From positions 1 through 64,000 of the forward strand of contig CABJAJ010000001.1 of NCBI GenBank assembly GCA_902363575.1: a stretch of DNA of 64,000 bases, given 5' to 3'. This stretch comes from Rikenellaceae bacterium. GTDB taxonomy: Bacteria > Bacteroidota > Bacteroidia > Bacteroidales > Rikenellaceae. The position numbers were made by a program, and so were the translations under genes. Positions 44,963 to 53,668 of the stretch are shown piece by piece. Below the pieces are notes generated by a model, which saw nothing but the letters and a program-made list of their open reading frames with translations, had not been told where the DNA came from and made no database searches. Position 1 is the stretch's first letter, and every line of letters starts with the position of its first letter.

Positions 44963-45649
44963 TCAGAATTGCCGGAAATAGGCCCACAGGTTGTCCGCCT
45001 CTGGAACGGGAGCCACGACCCCCACCGGCTCCTTGCGAACCGGGTGCAGCAATTCGATACTGCGGGAATGGAGCGAAATGCCGCCGTCGGGATTCGAGCG
45101 GCGGGCGCCGTATTTGAGGTCGCCCTTGATCGGGCAGCCTATTTTCGCGAGCTGTGCCCGGATCTGGTGGTGCCGCCCCGTGAGCAGCTCCACCTCCACG
45201 AGCGAGTAGTTGGTGCTGGCTCCCAGCAGGCGATACCGCAGCCGGGCCTCCTTAGCCTCGCCGCGGGGCGCGTCGAAAGCGCGCGAACGATTGGTCTTGC
45301 CGTCGCGCAGCACCCAGTGCCGCAGCTCCCCCTCCGTCGGATCGGGAGCCTGCTCGGTCACCGCCCAATAGGTCTTGCGGATTTCGCCCCGGCGGATCAT
45401 CTCGTTGAGCCGCACGAGGGCCTTCGAGGTCTTGGCGAAGAGCACCGCTCCGCTCACCGGACGGTCGATGCGGTGCACCACCCCCAGAAAAACGTCGCCC
45501 GGTTTGGCGTCGCGCCCCTTCAGGTAGGCCTTAATCTGGTCCTCGAGCGCGGATTCCCCCTCGGGATCGGGCTGCACCAGGTCGCCGGCATGTTTGTTCA
45601 CCACGAGCAGGTGGTTGTCCTCATACAATATGTCGTCAGGGCGAAACAT
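44963..45649 (-). CDS. RluA-family pseudouridine synthase
   Basis: 228 residues. It opens directly with the catalytic domain (ILYEDNHLLVVNKHAGDLVQ) and lacks an N-terminal S4 domain. The active-site block is GVVHRIDRPVSGAVLFAKTS, with the catalytic Asp in RIDRP, and TGRHHQIRAQLAKIGCPIKG follows. It is close in size to RluC-C or TruC-type enzymes; the target uridine cannot be told. It lies between cytidine deaminase and dtd, 12 nt from each. Confidence 0.93.
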   Translation of the reverse strand: MFRPDDILYEDNHLLVVNKHAGDLVQPDPEGESALEDQIKAYLKGRDAKPGDVFLGVVHRIDRPVSGAVLFAKTSKALVRLNEMIRRGEIRKTYWAVTEQAPDPTEGELRHWVLRDGKTNRSRAFDAPRGEAKEARLRYRLLGASTNYSLVEVELLTGRHHQIRAQLAKIGCPIKGDLKYGARRSNPDGGISLHSRSIELLHPVRKEPVGVVAPVPEADNLWAYFRQF

Positions 45650-45661
45650 CGGGACGCGAAA

Positions 45662-46117
45662 CTACAATTCAAAGGTAAAAGGGAGCAGCATGCGGGCCGT
45701 CGCCACCTCGGAGGCCGTGCCGCCGCCGCTCATAATCACCCGCATGGGCGATCCTTGACGACGTTCCGCATCGACCATCACCTGACGGCACTGGCCGCAC
45801 GGATAGCACTCGCGCGCCGACGGATCGGAGGCGATGGCGAGCGTCACGACGGGATCGTCGGGGTGGCATGCCGCCGCATGGAACAACAGGGTCCGCTCGG
45901 CGCAGAGGCCGGCGGGGAAAACTTCGCTTTCGATGTTACTGCCGCTCAGGATGCGGCCGCTTCTGAGCCGCGCCGCGGCGCCCACGCGGAATTTCGAGAA
46001 AGGCGCATACGCCGAACGGGTGGCCTGTTCGGCCGCGGCCACGAGCTCCCGGTCGTCCTGCGACAACTGTGCGGGCGCATCGTAATGCACGTAGCTGAAA
46101 CCAAACTTCTTCTCCAT
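45662..46117 (-). CDS. cdd: Cytidine deaminase
   Basis: 151 residues. It deaminates cytidine and deoxycytidine in pyrimidine salvage. Zinc ligands and catalytic Glu are in GLCAERTLLFHA (CAE) and CYPCGQCRQVM (PCxxC); YAPFSKFRVGAAARLRSG and SGSNIESEVF bind the substrate. I start at the ATG at 46117, since an upstream in-frame start would place the promoter inside the gene. Length is longer than the 130 residues of the tetrameric type by an N-terminal extension. Confidence 0.95.
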   Translation of the reverse strand: MEKKFGFSYVHYDAPAQLSQDDRELVAAAEQATRSAYAPFSKFRVGAAARLRSGRILSGSNIESEVFPAGLCAERTLLFHAAACHPDDPVVTLAIASDPSARECYPCGQCRQVMVDAERRQGSPMRVIMSGGGTASEVATARMLLPFTFEL

Positions 46118-46149
46118 AACTAACCCGTTTTTAAAGGGAGTAAAGTAAA

Positions 46150-46157
46150 CAAAGGTA
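46150..46157 (-). promoter_or_regulatory. Promoter for cdd, spanning a hairpin
   Basis: The minus strand reads TTTG (46181-46178), 20 nt, then TACCTTTG (46157-46150), a full consensus. The 20-nt spacer and -33 element fall inside the hairpin at 46158-46190, whose stem ends exactly at the -7 box. Confidence 0.7.
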
Positions 46158-46190
46158 AGCCGAATTTTCGGAATTACCAAAAATTCGGCT
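46158..46190. terminator. Bidirectional terminator hairpin between SIMPL and cdd genes
   Basis: AGCCGAATTTT (46158-46168) pairs perfectly over 11 bp with AAAATTCGGCT (46180-46190). On the minus strand it follows the SIMPL gene; on the plus strand it leads into CGTCTTTTTATAAAAAA. Confidence 0.65.
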
Positions 46191-46225
46191 CGTCTTTTTA
46201 TAAAAAATAGGATTTGCGCTTCGCG

Positions 46226-46915
46226 TTATTCCAGTACGAACTTGGCCTGCACGTAGTATTGCAGCTTGAGGGTTTTGAAATCCAGCGGTTGATCTTCCGA
46301 AGCGCCCTCCGCCGAGGCGTCAGCGGCCATCGAGCGCATCATGATCGCGTTGTTGTAGAAAACCGGCAGCACGTCGTTGTTGGAGTCATAGATGTAAAAA
46401 CACTTGCCGATCTGCTGGCCGATCGCCTGCGCGAGCGTCTGGGCGTTGCGCTTGGCATCGCGGATCGCCTCCACGCGCACCTGCTGCTTGAGCTGCTCGA
46501 GCTGCGAATGCGACACCTTCTGGATCGAGATGTTGGAGATTCCCACGCGGTCGAGGGCCTCGTAAACGCGCGACACCATTTCTGCCGTACCGAGCTGGAG
46601 CTGGTATTTGGCCGTAGCGACCGAGTTGCGACGCTTGAAAAATTCGCTCGAAAGGTTGGCCACCTTGAGCTGCTTATCGACGTTCACCCCGAGCCGCCTG
46701 AGCGCGTCGATCATCTGTCGCTGCTGGCTTTCGACGCTGATCTTACCTTTGGAATCTTTTTCATCGATCACGATCGAGAGGTAGAATTCGTCGGGCGCGA
46801 TTTCCATTTCAGAGCGTCCGGTAACCTGGATGTAACTCGGGAAAGCCTCCTGCTGCTGTGCCAGCGCGGGGAGTGCGAGGACGGCCACGGCCGCCAATAA
46901 GAACCATTTTTTCAT
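46226..46915 (-). CDS. SIMPL-domain (DUF541) secreted protein
   Basis: 229 residues with a signal peptide MKKWFLLAAVAVLALPALAQ. The mature protein is a single SIMPL domain: IQVTGRSEMEIAPDEFYLSI at the start, DKQLKVANLSSEFFKRRNSV, and RVEAIRDAKRNAQTLAQAIG before the last strands, ending YYVQAKFVLE. The family (BP26 in Brucella) forms channel-like oligomers in the envelope; function in this group is unknown. The start at 46915 gives a proper signal peptide. The promoter box is at 46948. Confidence 0.92.
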   Translation of the reverse strand: MKKWFLLAAVAVLALPALAQQQEAFPSYIQVTGRSEMEIAPDEFYLSIVIDEKDSKGKISVESQQRQMIDALRRLGVNVDKQLKVANLSSEFFKRRNSVATAKYQLQLGTAEMVSRVYEALDRVGISNISIQKVSHSQLEQLKQQVRVEAIRDAKRNAQTLAQAIGQQIGKCFYIYDSNNDVLPVFYNNAIMMRSMAADASAEGASEDQPLDFKTLKLQYYVQAKFVLE

Positions 46916-46947
46916 CTTATGCTGTGTTTTGGTATCTTTCCGTCTTG

Positions 46948-46955
46948 CAAAAATA
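46948..46955 (-). promoter_or_regulatory. Promoter -7 box TATTTTTG for the SIMPL gene
   Basis: The minus strand reads TATTTTTG, a TAnnTTTG match, 32 nt before the ATG at 46915. No convincing -33 TTTG. Confidence 0.5.
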
Positions 46956-47179
46956 ACGCCCGATCGACCCGAATATTGTCCCCGCGGCTTATCCGTCGCC
47001 TTACCGCACACGGCACATCTTCCCCGCCCCGTCCGCAGGACACCCCATCCCGGCAACGACTTTTGCCGACCGTTGCGCACGACAAGCCAAAGATAGTCAA
47101 ATCCTCCCCCGGTTGTACCCGATTTCCGCCGTCCGGGAAATATTTTCGGCACAAGGTCTTCTCCCGGGCGATCGTTTCG

Positions 47180-47187
47180 TATCTTTG
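47180..47187 (+). promoter_or_regulatory. Promoter -7 box TATCTTTG for the HD-domain gene
   Basis: TATCTTTG lies 29 nt before the ATG at 47217. The upstream bases are GC-rich and show no clear -33 TTTG. Confidence 0.6.
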
Positions 47188-47216
47188 CCCGAAATCAACC
47201 GCCACAGGCCGAAACC

Positions 47217-47858
47217 ATGCAATCCGTCGATCCCACCCTCGTCGCTTACGTCGAAGCGGAAATCATCCCGCGCTACCTGGGCTTCGACAAGGCCCACCGT
47301 CCCGACCATGTGCGGACCGTGATCCGGGAGAGCCTCCGCCTGGCGTCCCGCTGCCCCGATGCCGACCCCGACCTGGTTTACGCCGTCGCCGCCTACCACG
47401 ATACGGGACTCGTCGCCGGCCGGGAGCGCCACCACCTCGTATCCGGGCAGATCGTCAGCGCCGACGCGACGCTGAGGCGGTGGTTCGATAAGCGGCAGAT
47501 CGACCTGATCCGCGAGGCCGTGGAGGATCACCGCGCCTCCTCCGACCACGAACCGCGCAGCATCTACGGTAAAATCGTGGCGGAAGCCGACCGCATCATC
47601 GACCCGCAGACCACACTGCGGCGCACCGTGCAATACGGCCTCGAACACTTTCCCGAACTGGATGCGGAGGAGCAGTACGCCCGTTTCCGCCGCCATCTGC
47701 AAGCCAAATACGCCGAAGGAGGCTACCTGAAGTTGTGGATTCCCTTCTCCTCCAATGCAGTGCGGCTGCAGGAACTCCGCCTTCTGCTTGCCGACGAGCC
47801 CCGTTTGCGGGCGACCTTCGCAGCGCTCTGCCGCGAGGAACACCGGAACGGAGAATAA
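47217..47858 (+). CDS. HD-domain phosphohydrolase
   Basis: 213 residues. The HD metal-site series is complete: HRPDHVRTVIRES (first His), AVAAYHDTGL (His-Asp), RHHLVSGQIV (His) and VEDHRASSDHE, then AEADRIID with the last Asp. This resembles the YfbR/YedJ-like group of small HD hydrolases acting on nucleotides or related phosphates; the substrate is unknown. The C-terminal part is helical and unremarkable. It has its own promoter and lies 180 nt from gpmA. Confidence 0.88.
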   Translation: MQSVDPTLVAYVEAEIIPRYLGFDKAHRPDHVRTVIRESLRLASRCPDADPDLVYAVAAYHDTGLVAGRERHHLVSGQIVSADATLRRWFDKRQIDLIREAVEDHRASSDHEPRSIYGKIVAEADRIIDPQTTLRRTVQYGLEHFPELDAEEQYARFRRHLQAKYAEGGYLKLWIPFSSNAVRLQELRLLLADEPRLRATFAALCREEHRNGE

Positions 47859-47952
47859 CTGCGCCACGCCCAGCCGGCGTCGCGCGAACTTCGCCTCGCG
47901 TGCCCGACATGGCAGGGCCGCCATGCGCCGAAGTACAATCTTCCGCCCGTCA

Positions 47953-47984
47953 TTTGCATTTCCGCCCGTAAGGTGCGTAATTTG
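47953..47984 (+). promoter_or_regulatory. Promoter for gpmA
   Basis: TTTG at 47953-47956 is followed after 21 nt by TAATTTG (47978-47984), one base shorter than the usual TAnnTTTG. The elements sit in two similar blocks (TCCGCCCGT...ATTTGCAT, twice). The ATG of gpmA is at 48039. Confidence 0.5.
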
Positions 47985-48038
47985 CATCGTAATCCCGGCC
48001 GGCCGACTACCGCGGGCCGGCGACAAATACAACGCATT

Positions 48039-48782
48039 ATGAAACGAATCGTACTGCTCCGCCACGGCGAGAGCATCTGGAACCGGGAAAACCGCTTTAC
48101 GGGATGGACGGACGTCGATCTGACCGACGTGGGCGTGCAGGAGGCCGCAGCCGCTGGGGAGGCGCTCAAAGCCGAGGGCTTCGCCTTTGCGCGGGCCTAC
48201 ACCTCCTACCTCAAGCGGGCGGTCAAAACCCTCGATACGGTGCTCGATGTGCTCGACCGCGACTGGATTCCCGTCGAGAAGAGCTGGCGGCTGAATGAAA
48301 AACATTATGGCGCCCTCCAGGGCCTCAACAAGAGCGAGACGGCCGCACGTTACGGCGAGGAGCAGGTGCGCATCTGGCGGCGGAGCTACGACGTGGCGCC
48401 CGAGCCGCTGGCCGAGGACGATCCCCGCAACCCGGTCTTCGATGTCCGCTACAACGGAGTGCCCGACCCCTACCTGCCGCGCACGGAGTCGCTGAAGGAG
48501 ACCATCGCCCGCATGTTACCCTACTGGGAGTGCGTGATTTTCCCGGCTCTCAAGCGGGAGAACGAACTGCTGGTGGTAGCCCACGGAAACAGCCTGCGGG
48601 GTGTCATCAAGCACCTCAAAGGGCTCTCCGACGAGGAGATCGTCCGGCTCAACCTGCCGACGGCCGTTCCCTATGTTTTCGAGTTCGACGAAGAGATGCG
48701 GCTGCAAAACGACTTCTTCCTGGGCGATCCCGAGGCGATCCGCGCCAAGATGGAGGCGGTGGCCAACCAGGGAAAAAGATAG
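48039..48782 (+). CDS. gpmA: 2,3-bisphosphoglycerate-dependent phosphoglycerate mutase
   Basis: 247 residues, full length. It interconverts 3- and 2-phosphoglycerate in glycolysis. The phosphohistidine motif is [57 protein letters not shown] and [15 protein letters not shown] (second catalytic His) complete the site. I start at the ATG at 48039, giving the standard [11 protein letters not shown] start. The gene ends convergent with rlmD, 44 nt apart, without a clear terminator. Confidence 0.97.
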   Translation: MKRIVLLRHGESIWNRENRFTGWTDVDLTDVGVQEAAAAGEALKAEGFAFARAYTSYLKRAVKTLDTVLDVLDRDWIPVEKSWRLNEKHYGALQGLNKSETAARYGEEQVRIWRRSYDVAPEPLAEDDPRNPVFDVRYNGVPDPYLPRTESLKETIARMLPYWECVIFPALKRENELLVVAHGNSLRGVIKHLKGLSDEEIVRLNLPTAVPYVFEFDEEMRLQNDFFLGDPEAIRAKMEAVANQGKR

Positions 48783-48826
48783 GCACGGAGATCCCCGCCG
48801 ACACAGCGCCACAACCGGCCGCCCGC

Positions 48827-50239
48827 CTATTCCCGCCGCTCGAGCAGCACGACGTTTTCGACGTGGTGGGTGTGGGGGAACATATCGACCGGCTGCACCG
48901 CCTCCACGCGGTAAGCCGCGTCGAGCAGGGCCAGATCGCGCGCCTGGGTCGCCGGATTGCAGCTCACATAGACGATCCGCCGCGGGGCGGCCCGCAGCAG
49001 CACGTCGATAACCGGTTCATCGACCCCGGCGCGCGGCGGATCGAGAATCACCACGTCGGGACGGCCGTTGCGCCCGATGAAGCCGTCGCTCAGCACCTCC
49101 TTCATATCTCCCGCATAAAAATCCGTGTTGGCGATGCCGTTGAGGGCTGAATTGACCTTTGCGTCCGCGATGGCTTCCGGGACGTATTCGATCCCCACGA
49201 CCCGGCGGCAGCGGGAGGCGCAGAAGTTGGCGATCGTGCCGGTGCCGGTATAGAGGTCGTAGAGCACCTCTTCGCCTGTCAGACGGGCGAAGTCGCGGGC
49301 TACCCGGTAGAGACGCAACGCCTGCGCCGAGTTGGTCTGATAAAACGACTTGGGACCGATCTTGAACCGCAGCTCCTCCATCCGTTCCACGATATGATCG
49401 CGCCCGTGGCAGCAAATCATGCGCTGGTCGCCCAGCGAGTCGTTCCACTTGGTATTGACCACGTAAAACAGAGAGGTGATTTCCGGAAACCGCGACGCCA
49501 GATGGCCGGTCAGGGCCCCGATTTTATCGGGTTCGTCGCCCCCGAACACCACAATGACCATCACCTCGCCCGTGGAGGAGGTGCGCACGACCATATTGCG
49601 CATCAGCCCCCGGTGTTCGCGGGCGTTGTAAAACGTGTAGCCGTGCTCCAGGCAGAAGCGCCGCGTTTCGAGCCGGATCGCGTTCGAGGGCTCGGGCTGC
49701 AACCGGCAGTTCCGGATGTCGAGCACCTTGTCGAACATGCCGGGGATGTGGAATCCCAGAGCCGGTTCCGCCGCGATGTCTCCGCCCGCGGCGACCTCCT
49801 CGCGCGTCAGCCAGCGGCGGTCGGCGAAGGTGAACTCGAGTTTGTTGCGGTAGAATCGGGTCTCTTCCGAGGGGAGGCACTCCCGGATTTCGGGCAGTTC
49901 GATCTTGCCGATGCGCGTAAGCTGGTCGCGCACCTGCTCGCGTTTGAACCGCAGTTGTTCGGCATAGGGCAGGTTTTGCCATTTGCAGCCGCCGCAGACC
50001 CCGAAATGCTCGCAGAAAGGCTCCTCGCGCATCGGCGAACGGCGTCGGTAGCATACGACGTAACCCTCCATATAACGCCGCCGCTTCGAGCGGATCTGCA
50101 CGTCCACCACATCGCCCGGCACGGTCATCGGCACGAAGACCACCACGTCGTTCCACCGGCCCATCGCCTTGCCCTCGGCGGCCAGTGTGGTTATTTCGAG
50201 CCCCTCGATAAGGGGATAATCGGCTTTTTTTCTCGCCAT
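48827..50239 (-). CDS. rlmD: 23S rRNA (uracil-C5)-methyltransferase RlmD
   Basis: 470 residues. A TRAM domain (GLEITTLAAEGKAMGRWNDV) is followed by the 4Fe-4S Cys cluster CEHFGVCGGCKWQ and the SAM domain: KSFYQTNSAQALRLYRVARD, LYDLYTGTGTIANFCA, VVILDPPRAG and the catalytic Cys in VYVSCNPATQARDL. This is the RumA/RlmD layout for m5U in 23S rRNA; other bacteria use paralogues for tRNA or U747, so the exact target is inferred. The ATG at 50239 gives the lysine-rich start ARKKADYPLIE. Confidence 0.92.
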   Translation of the reverse strand: MARKKADYPLIEGLEITTLAAEGKAMGRWNDVVVFVPMTVPGDVVDVQIRSKRRRYMEGYVVCYRRRSPMREEPFCEHFGVCGGCKWQNLPYAEQLRFKREQVRDQLTRIGKIELPEIRECLPSEETRFYRNKLEFTFADRRWLTREEVAAGGDIAAEPALGFHIPGMFDKVLDIRNCRLQPEPSNAIRLETRRFCLEHGYTFYNAREHRGLMRNMVVRTSSTGEVMVIVVFGGDEPDKIGALTGHLASRFPEITSLFYVVNTKWNDSLGDQRMICCHGRDHIVERMEELRFKIGPKSFYQTNSAQALRLYRVARDFARLTGEEVLYDLYTGTGTIANFCASRCRRVVGIEYVPEAIADAKVNSALNGIANTDFYAGDMKEVLSDGFIGRNGRPDVVILDPPRAGVDEPVIDVLLRAAPRRIVYVSCNPATQARDLALLDAAYRVEAVQPVDMFPHTHHVENVVLLERRE

Positions 50240-50257
50240 AGGATTCGGATTAGCGTG

Positions 50258-50265
50258 CAAAGATA
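50258..50265 (-). promoter_or_regulatory. Promoter -7 box TATCTTTG for rlmD
   Basis: The minus strand reads TATCTTTG, 18 nt before the ATG. A TTTG lies 16 nt upstream (50285-50282), one base closer than the usual range. Confidence 0.6.
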
Positions 50266-50302
50266 CGACAAAGCGTCGGCGCAAACAAGGCCCTGCGGCG
50301 AA

Positions 50303-51451
50303 TCAGCGATCCCCGCCGGGGGATGTCTCCCTGCGCCGCCGTGCCCGCTCGCGCCAGCGCCCCAGCCAGAAGCCCAGCACGAAAGGCAGCCCCAGCATCA
50401 CCAGCGCGAACAGGACGACATAGAAGAGCAGCCGCCCCACCAGCCCGGGCACCCGGTCGAGCGCCCCCTGCACGGCGGCGTCCACCGCCTGTTGCGCCTG
50501 TCCGATCAGGGCTTCCCGCTCCGAGGAGACATAACGCTGCACCTCCATGCGCTGCCGGTCGAGGTCGGAGAAGGCGTTGTCGATCCCTGCGTTCATGGTA
50601 CCGATCAGCTCGGCAACCCGCTCGTTGAAGCCCGCCATCACTCCGTCGGTCAGTTCGGGCAACCCCTCCATCACCCCCACCATGCGGCGGAAGTCGCTCT
50701 CCAGACTGTCCAGTTGCGCGGCGAGCCGGTCGCGGATGCTGTCCTGCCGGAACTGAATCTCCAACAGGTCTTTCGACCAGCCGATACTCGATATGAGCTG
50801 TTCGGACTGGCTGCCGAAGCGGTCGCCCATGTCGGCCGTCACCTCGGCGATCGTCCCGACGGCATACTGCACCTCGATACCGTTCGCACGCAGGTATTCC
50901 ACCCACGCAAGGGTCGTATTGTCGGAGCGGATGCGGGCGTCGGCGGACTCCGCCGCAGGACGTTCGTCCACGAAACGCTCCATCAGGGCGAAACGCTCGG
51001 GCGTGAGCAGACTCCGGGCCAGCGCTCCGGCGCGACGGTCGAGCTCACCCGCCGTTTCGCGTGCGAAGGGGGTGAATGGCCCGAACAGCACCGAATCGGG
51101 CAGCCGGCCGAACGCCCCGTCCATGCGGCGGCACAGGAGCCAGGTGTCGAGCAGCGCCACCTCCGGAATGCGCTGCATGGCCGCCGTGACGCCGGCCCGC
51201 GTCGCCTCGATCTTCCAGCGGATCGCCCGCATCTGCACCGGTGCGTCCGGCGAGGCGGACGCGATGGAATCCGCCGCGCGGGTCACCCGGTCGGCCATGT
51301 CGTAATAGAATCCGCGGGTCATCATCCGCATATTGAGCTCCTCGGGCGGCAGGGGCGTTTCACCCGTGTCGATCGAAAATTTGAGCAGCGAACAACCCGT
51401 CATCAGGAGCGCCGCCGCGAGGGGCGCGATCACACGCACGATCTTTTCCAT
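50303..51451 (-). CDS. Lipoprotein with coiled coil and C-terminal membrane segment
   Basis: 382 residues. The N terminus has a lipobox (APLAAALLMTGC, Cys20). The body is helical, with heptad-like stretches (QFRQDSIRDRLAAQLDSLES, then YVSSEREALIGQAQQAVDAA). Close to the end is a strong hydrophobic segment (about 341-364, LLFYVVLFALVMLGLPFVLG) followed by a basic tail RWRERARRRR. Such a lipid anchor plus a C-terminal membrane helix is unusual, and the basic tail would face the cytoplasm. I do not recognise the family. A near-consensus box (TACCTTTA, 51552-51559) lies upstream. Confidence 0.75.
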   Translation of the reverse strand: MEKIVRVIAPLAAALLMTGCSLLKFSIDTGETPLPPEELNMRMMTRGFYYDMADRVTRAADSIASASPDAPVQMRAIRWKIEATRAGVTAAMQRIPEVALLDTWLLCRRMDGAFGRLPDSVLFGPFTPFARETAGELDRRAGALARSLLTPERFALMERFVDERPAAESADARIRSDNTTLAWVEYLRANGIEVQYAVGTIAEVTADMGDRFGSQSEQLISSIGWSKDLLEIQFRQDSIRDRLAAQLDSLESDFRRMVGVMEGLPELTDGVMAGFNERVAELIGTMNAGIDNAFSDLDRQRMEVQRYVSSEREALIGQAQQAVDAAVQGALDRVPGLVGRLLFYVVLFALVMLGLPFVLGFWLGRWRERARRRRETSPGGDR

Positions 51452-51551
51452 TTTCAAACGCTGTTTTCCGGCCGCCTCGCCCTCTGCCTGTCCCGATCGA
51501 ATACCTCCGAAGCCGGGAAATCGGGTCGCCGGCACACGACGGGGCGGACGA

Positions 51552-51559
51552 TAAAGGTA
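51552..51559 (-). promoter_or_regulatory. Near-consensus -7 box TACCTTTA for the coiled-coil lipoprotein
   Basis: The minus strand reads TACCTTTA, differing from TAnnTTTG only at the last base, about 100 nt before the ATG at 51451. The divergent box for the MBL gene begins 33 nt away. Confidence 0.35.
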
Positions 51560-51591
51560 CGCACAATTCGAGATAAGTCAAAAAAACTCGC

Positions 51592-51599
51592 TATATTTG
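51592..51599 (+). promoter_or_regulatory. Promoter -7 box TATATTTG for the MBL-protease-FkbM-trmD run
   Basis: TATATTTG lies 27 nt before the ATG at 51627, after an A-rich stretch. The -33 region has only a weak TTCG match. Confidence 0.6.
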
Positions 51600-51626
51600 T
51601 ACCAATTCCCTAATCACACGGACACC

Positions 51627-52298
51627 ATGCTCAAGATCGCATCGCTTACTTTCAATCCGATTCAGGAGAACACCTACGTCGTCTGGGACGACACGCTGGA
51701 GTGCATCGTCGTCGATGCCGGCAACAGCACCCCGCGCGAGAACGCCGCCCTGCAGGAGTTCATCGAACGCAACGGCCTCAAGCCCGTGCTGGCGGTCAAT
51801 ACCCACGGTCACTTCGACCATACGCTGGGGGTCGAATTCCTGAAGCAGACCTATGGCATTCCCTTCGCACTCTCGGCCAAAGACGCCTTCCTGCTCGACG
51901 GCGCCGCCCTGAGCGGCGGCATCTACGGGGTGCATGTCGGCAAGATGCCCTCGATCGACCTGGACCTGGACGGGCAGGCCGAAATCCGCTTCGGCCACAC
52001 CGTGCTGCAGGTCATCCCCACGCCGGGACATACGCCCGGCCATGTGTCGCTGTACGAGCCGACCGAAGGGATTCTCTTCACGGGCGATACGCTGTTCCGC
52101 GAGAGCATCGGCCGCACCGACCTGCCGGGCGGCGACTACTCCTGGATCATGCGCTCGATCCTCGAGCGGCTCGTCCCGCTGGGCGACCGGGTGCGGGTCT
52201 ATCCCGGCCACGGTCCCGAGACCACGATCGGCCATGAGACGCTCTACAACCCCTTTATCGTCGAAGTGCTCAACAACGAAGTAAACTACAAAGGATGA
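51627..52298 (+). CDS. Metallo-beta-lactamase-fold hydrolase (glyoxalase II-like)
   Basis: 223 residues. The metal site is THGHFDHTLG (HxHxDH), then PTPGHTPGHVSLY (His), TGDTLFRESIGRTDLPGG (Asp) and YPGHGPETTIGHE (His). The layout, including LFRESIGRTDLPGGD, is that of the YcbL/glyoxalase II-like branch that hydrolyses thioesters or related bonds. No signal peptide, so cytoplasmic. I use the ATG at 51627. The stop overlaps the next start as ATGA. Confidence 0.93.
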   Translation: MLKIASLTFNPIQENTYVVWDDTLECIVVDAGNSTPRENAALQEFIERNGLKPVLAVNTHGHFDHTLGVEFLKQTYGIPFALSAKDAFLLDGAALSGGIYGVHVGKMPSIDLDLDGQAEIRFGHTVLQVIPTPGHTPGHVSLYEPTEGILFTGDTLFRESIGRTDLPGGDYSWIMRSILERLVPLGDRVRVYPGHGPETTIGHETLYNPFIVEVLNNEVNYKG

Positions 52299-53668
52299 CC
52301 CCAATCGTTCGCCCGCTCCTGTTTCTGCTCCTGGCCGCAGGCTGGCTCCACGCGACCGGAGCCGGCCAAACCCCGTCGGACGCCGCCTGCTGCGGATCTT
52401 ACCCGCAGTCCGGGGGCGCCTCGCTTTCCGCCGACGAAGCGGCCGGCAAGGTCGCCCTCCTGCTCAATGCGGGCGATTACCGGGAGCTGAACCGCTGCTA
52501 TCCCGCGCTGCGGGATTCGCTGCCGCCCTTTCTGCGCGATCTGTCGGAAGCGCTGATCCACTACGCCTGCAACCGTCCCGCCGAAAGCAATGCGGCCATC
52601 GACCGGTTGGCCGCACACCCCGAAGCCGACCCGGGGACGATTATCAACATGCACATCCTGTCGTTCTACAACTTCCGCAGCCTGAACGACTATGCCGGCG
52701 CCGCCCGACGCATCGGCGAAATCCTCGACGAGCTGCCCGCCGCCGAGCCCTCGCGCTCCACCTTCGAGGCGATGGCACGCTGGATGGAGGCTTTCAGCGC
52801 ATGGCCCGCAACGACCGTCCGGCGTCCGGCGCAGGAGGTCTCCGTCCCCGCCGCCATCCGTACCGTAGGCCGGGGCGAGCAGTTGCTCGTGGACGTGACC
52901 ATGAACGGCCGAACCAGGCCCTTCATCTTCGACACGGGATGCAGCGGCTCCAATTTCGTCTCGGAGCAGGTGGCCCGGCAACTCGGCGTGCGCATCCTCG
53001 CCGACTCGATTCCGGTGACGGGCATGACCACCCTGCCGGCCAAAGTGGGTGTCGCCGACTCGCTGCAAATCGGGCCGATCACCGTTCTGCACCCCACCTT
53101 CATCGTCATCCCCGACCGGCTCATGGACGCGATGCCCGGCGGCCTCGACGCCGTGCTGGGCAGCGACGCCATGAACCGCCTGGGCGAGGTGCGCATCCAG
53201 GCCGACCGGGGCCGCATCGTCTTCCCCGTCGAGCAGACCCCGACTCCGGACGGAGGCCCCAACATGACCTTTGCGGGGGGCCAGTTCTACCTGTGGCCCG
53301 AATACGGGGGAGCGCCCCTGCTGTTCCATTTCGACACGGGCAACGTCAAATCGACCCTCACCGACAGCTTCTATGCGGGCTATCGGCGCGAGGTGAAACG
53401 ACAGGGCAAAAAATCGACCTCCACGCAGGGCGGCTTCGGCGGGGTGAAGGAGGTGAAGGTCTATGTGCTGCCCGAATTCCGGCTCACGCTGGCGGGGGCT
53501 CCCTTCGCCCTGCGCGACGTGACGGTAAACATCCGCGAGGAGGGACTTGCGGCCGAAGGCGAGGAGATGGGCTCGCTCGGCGTGGATTTCCTGCGGGCTT
53601 TCGACGAGGTGACGATCAATTTCCGGCGCATGTTCGTGCTTCCGCACAACGACGATCCGTTCAGATGA
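52295..53668 (+). CDS. Secreted aspartic protease-like protein with two DTG sites
   Basis: 457 residues with a signal-like N terminus (VRPLLFLLLAAGWLHATGAG). Residues 45-170 are helical repeats. Two pepsin-like sites follow: FIFDTGCSGSNFVSEQVARQ (DTG 213-215) and FHFDTGNVKSTLTDSFY (DTG 347-349). Between them, AVLGSDAMNRLGEVRIQAD is the usual end of a retropepsin lobe. One chain thus appears to hold two lobes, each with its own Asp, as in pepsin. Target unknown; periplasmic or extracellular. Start and stop both overlap neighbours as ATGA. Confidence 0.85.
   Translation: MTPIVRPLLFLLLAAGWLHATGAGQTPSDAACCGSYPQSGGASLSADEAAGKVALLLNAGDYRELNRCYPALRDSLPPFLRDLSEALIHYACNRPAESNAAIDRLAAHPEADPGTIINMHILSFYNFRSLNDYAGAARRIGEILDELPAAEPSRSTFEAMARWMEAFSAWPATTVRRPAQEVSVPAAIRTVGRGEQLLVDVTMNGRTRPFIFDTGCSGSNFVSEQVARQLGVRILADSIPVTGMTTLPAKVGVADSLQIGPITVLHPTFIVIPDRLMDAMPGGLDAVLGSDAMNRLGEVRIQADRGRIVFPVEQTPTPDGGPNMTFAGGQFYLWPEYGGAPLLFHFDTGNVKSTLTDSFYAGYRREVKRQGKKSTSTQGGFGGVKEVKVYVLPEFRLTLAGAPFALRDVTVNIREEGLAAEGEEMGSLGVDFLRAFDEVTINFRRMFVLPHNDDPFR

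Larger units (their letters stand above)
46916..47216. other. Divergent promoter region between SIMPL and HD genes
   Basis: No gene lies in these 301 nt. A minus-strand box serves the SIMPL gene near the left end, and a plus-strand box (47180-47187) serves the HD gene near the right end. Between them is GC-rich sequence in which I see no repeat, hairpin or RNA motif. Confidence 0.6.
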
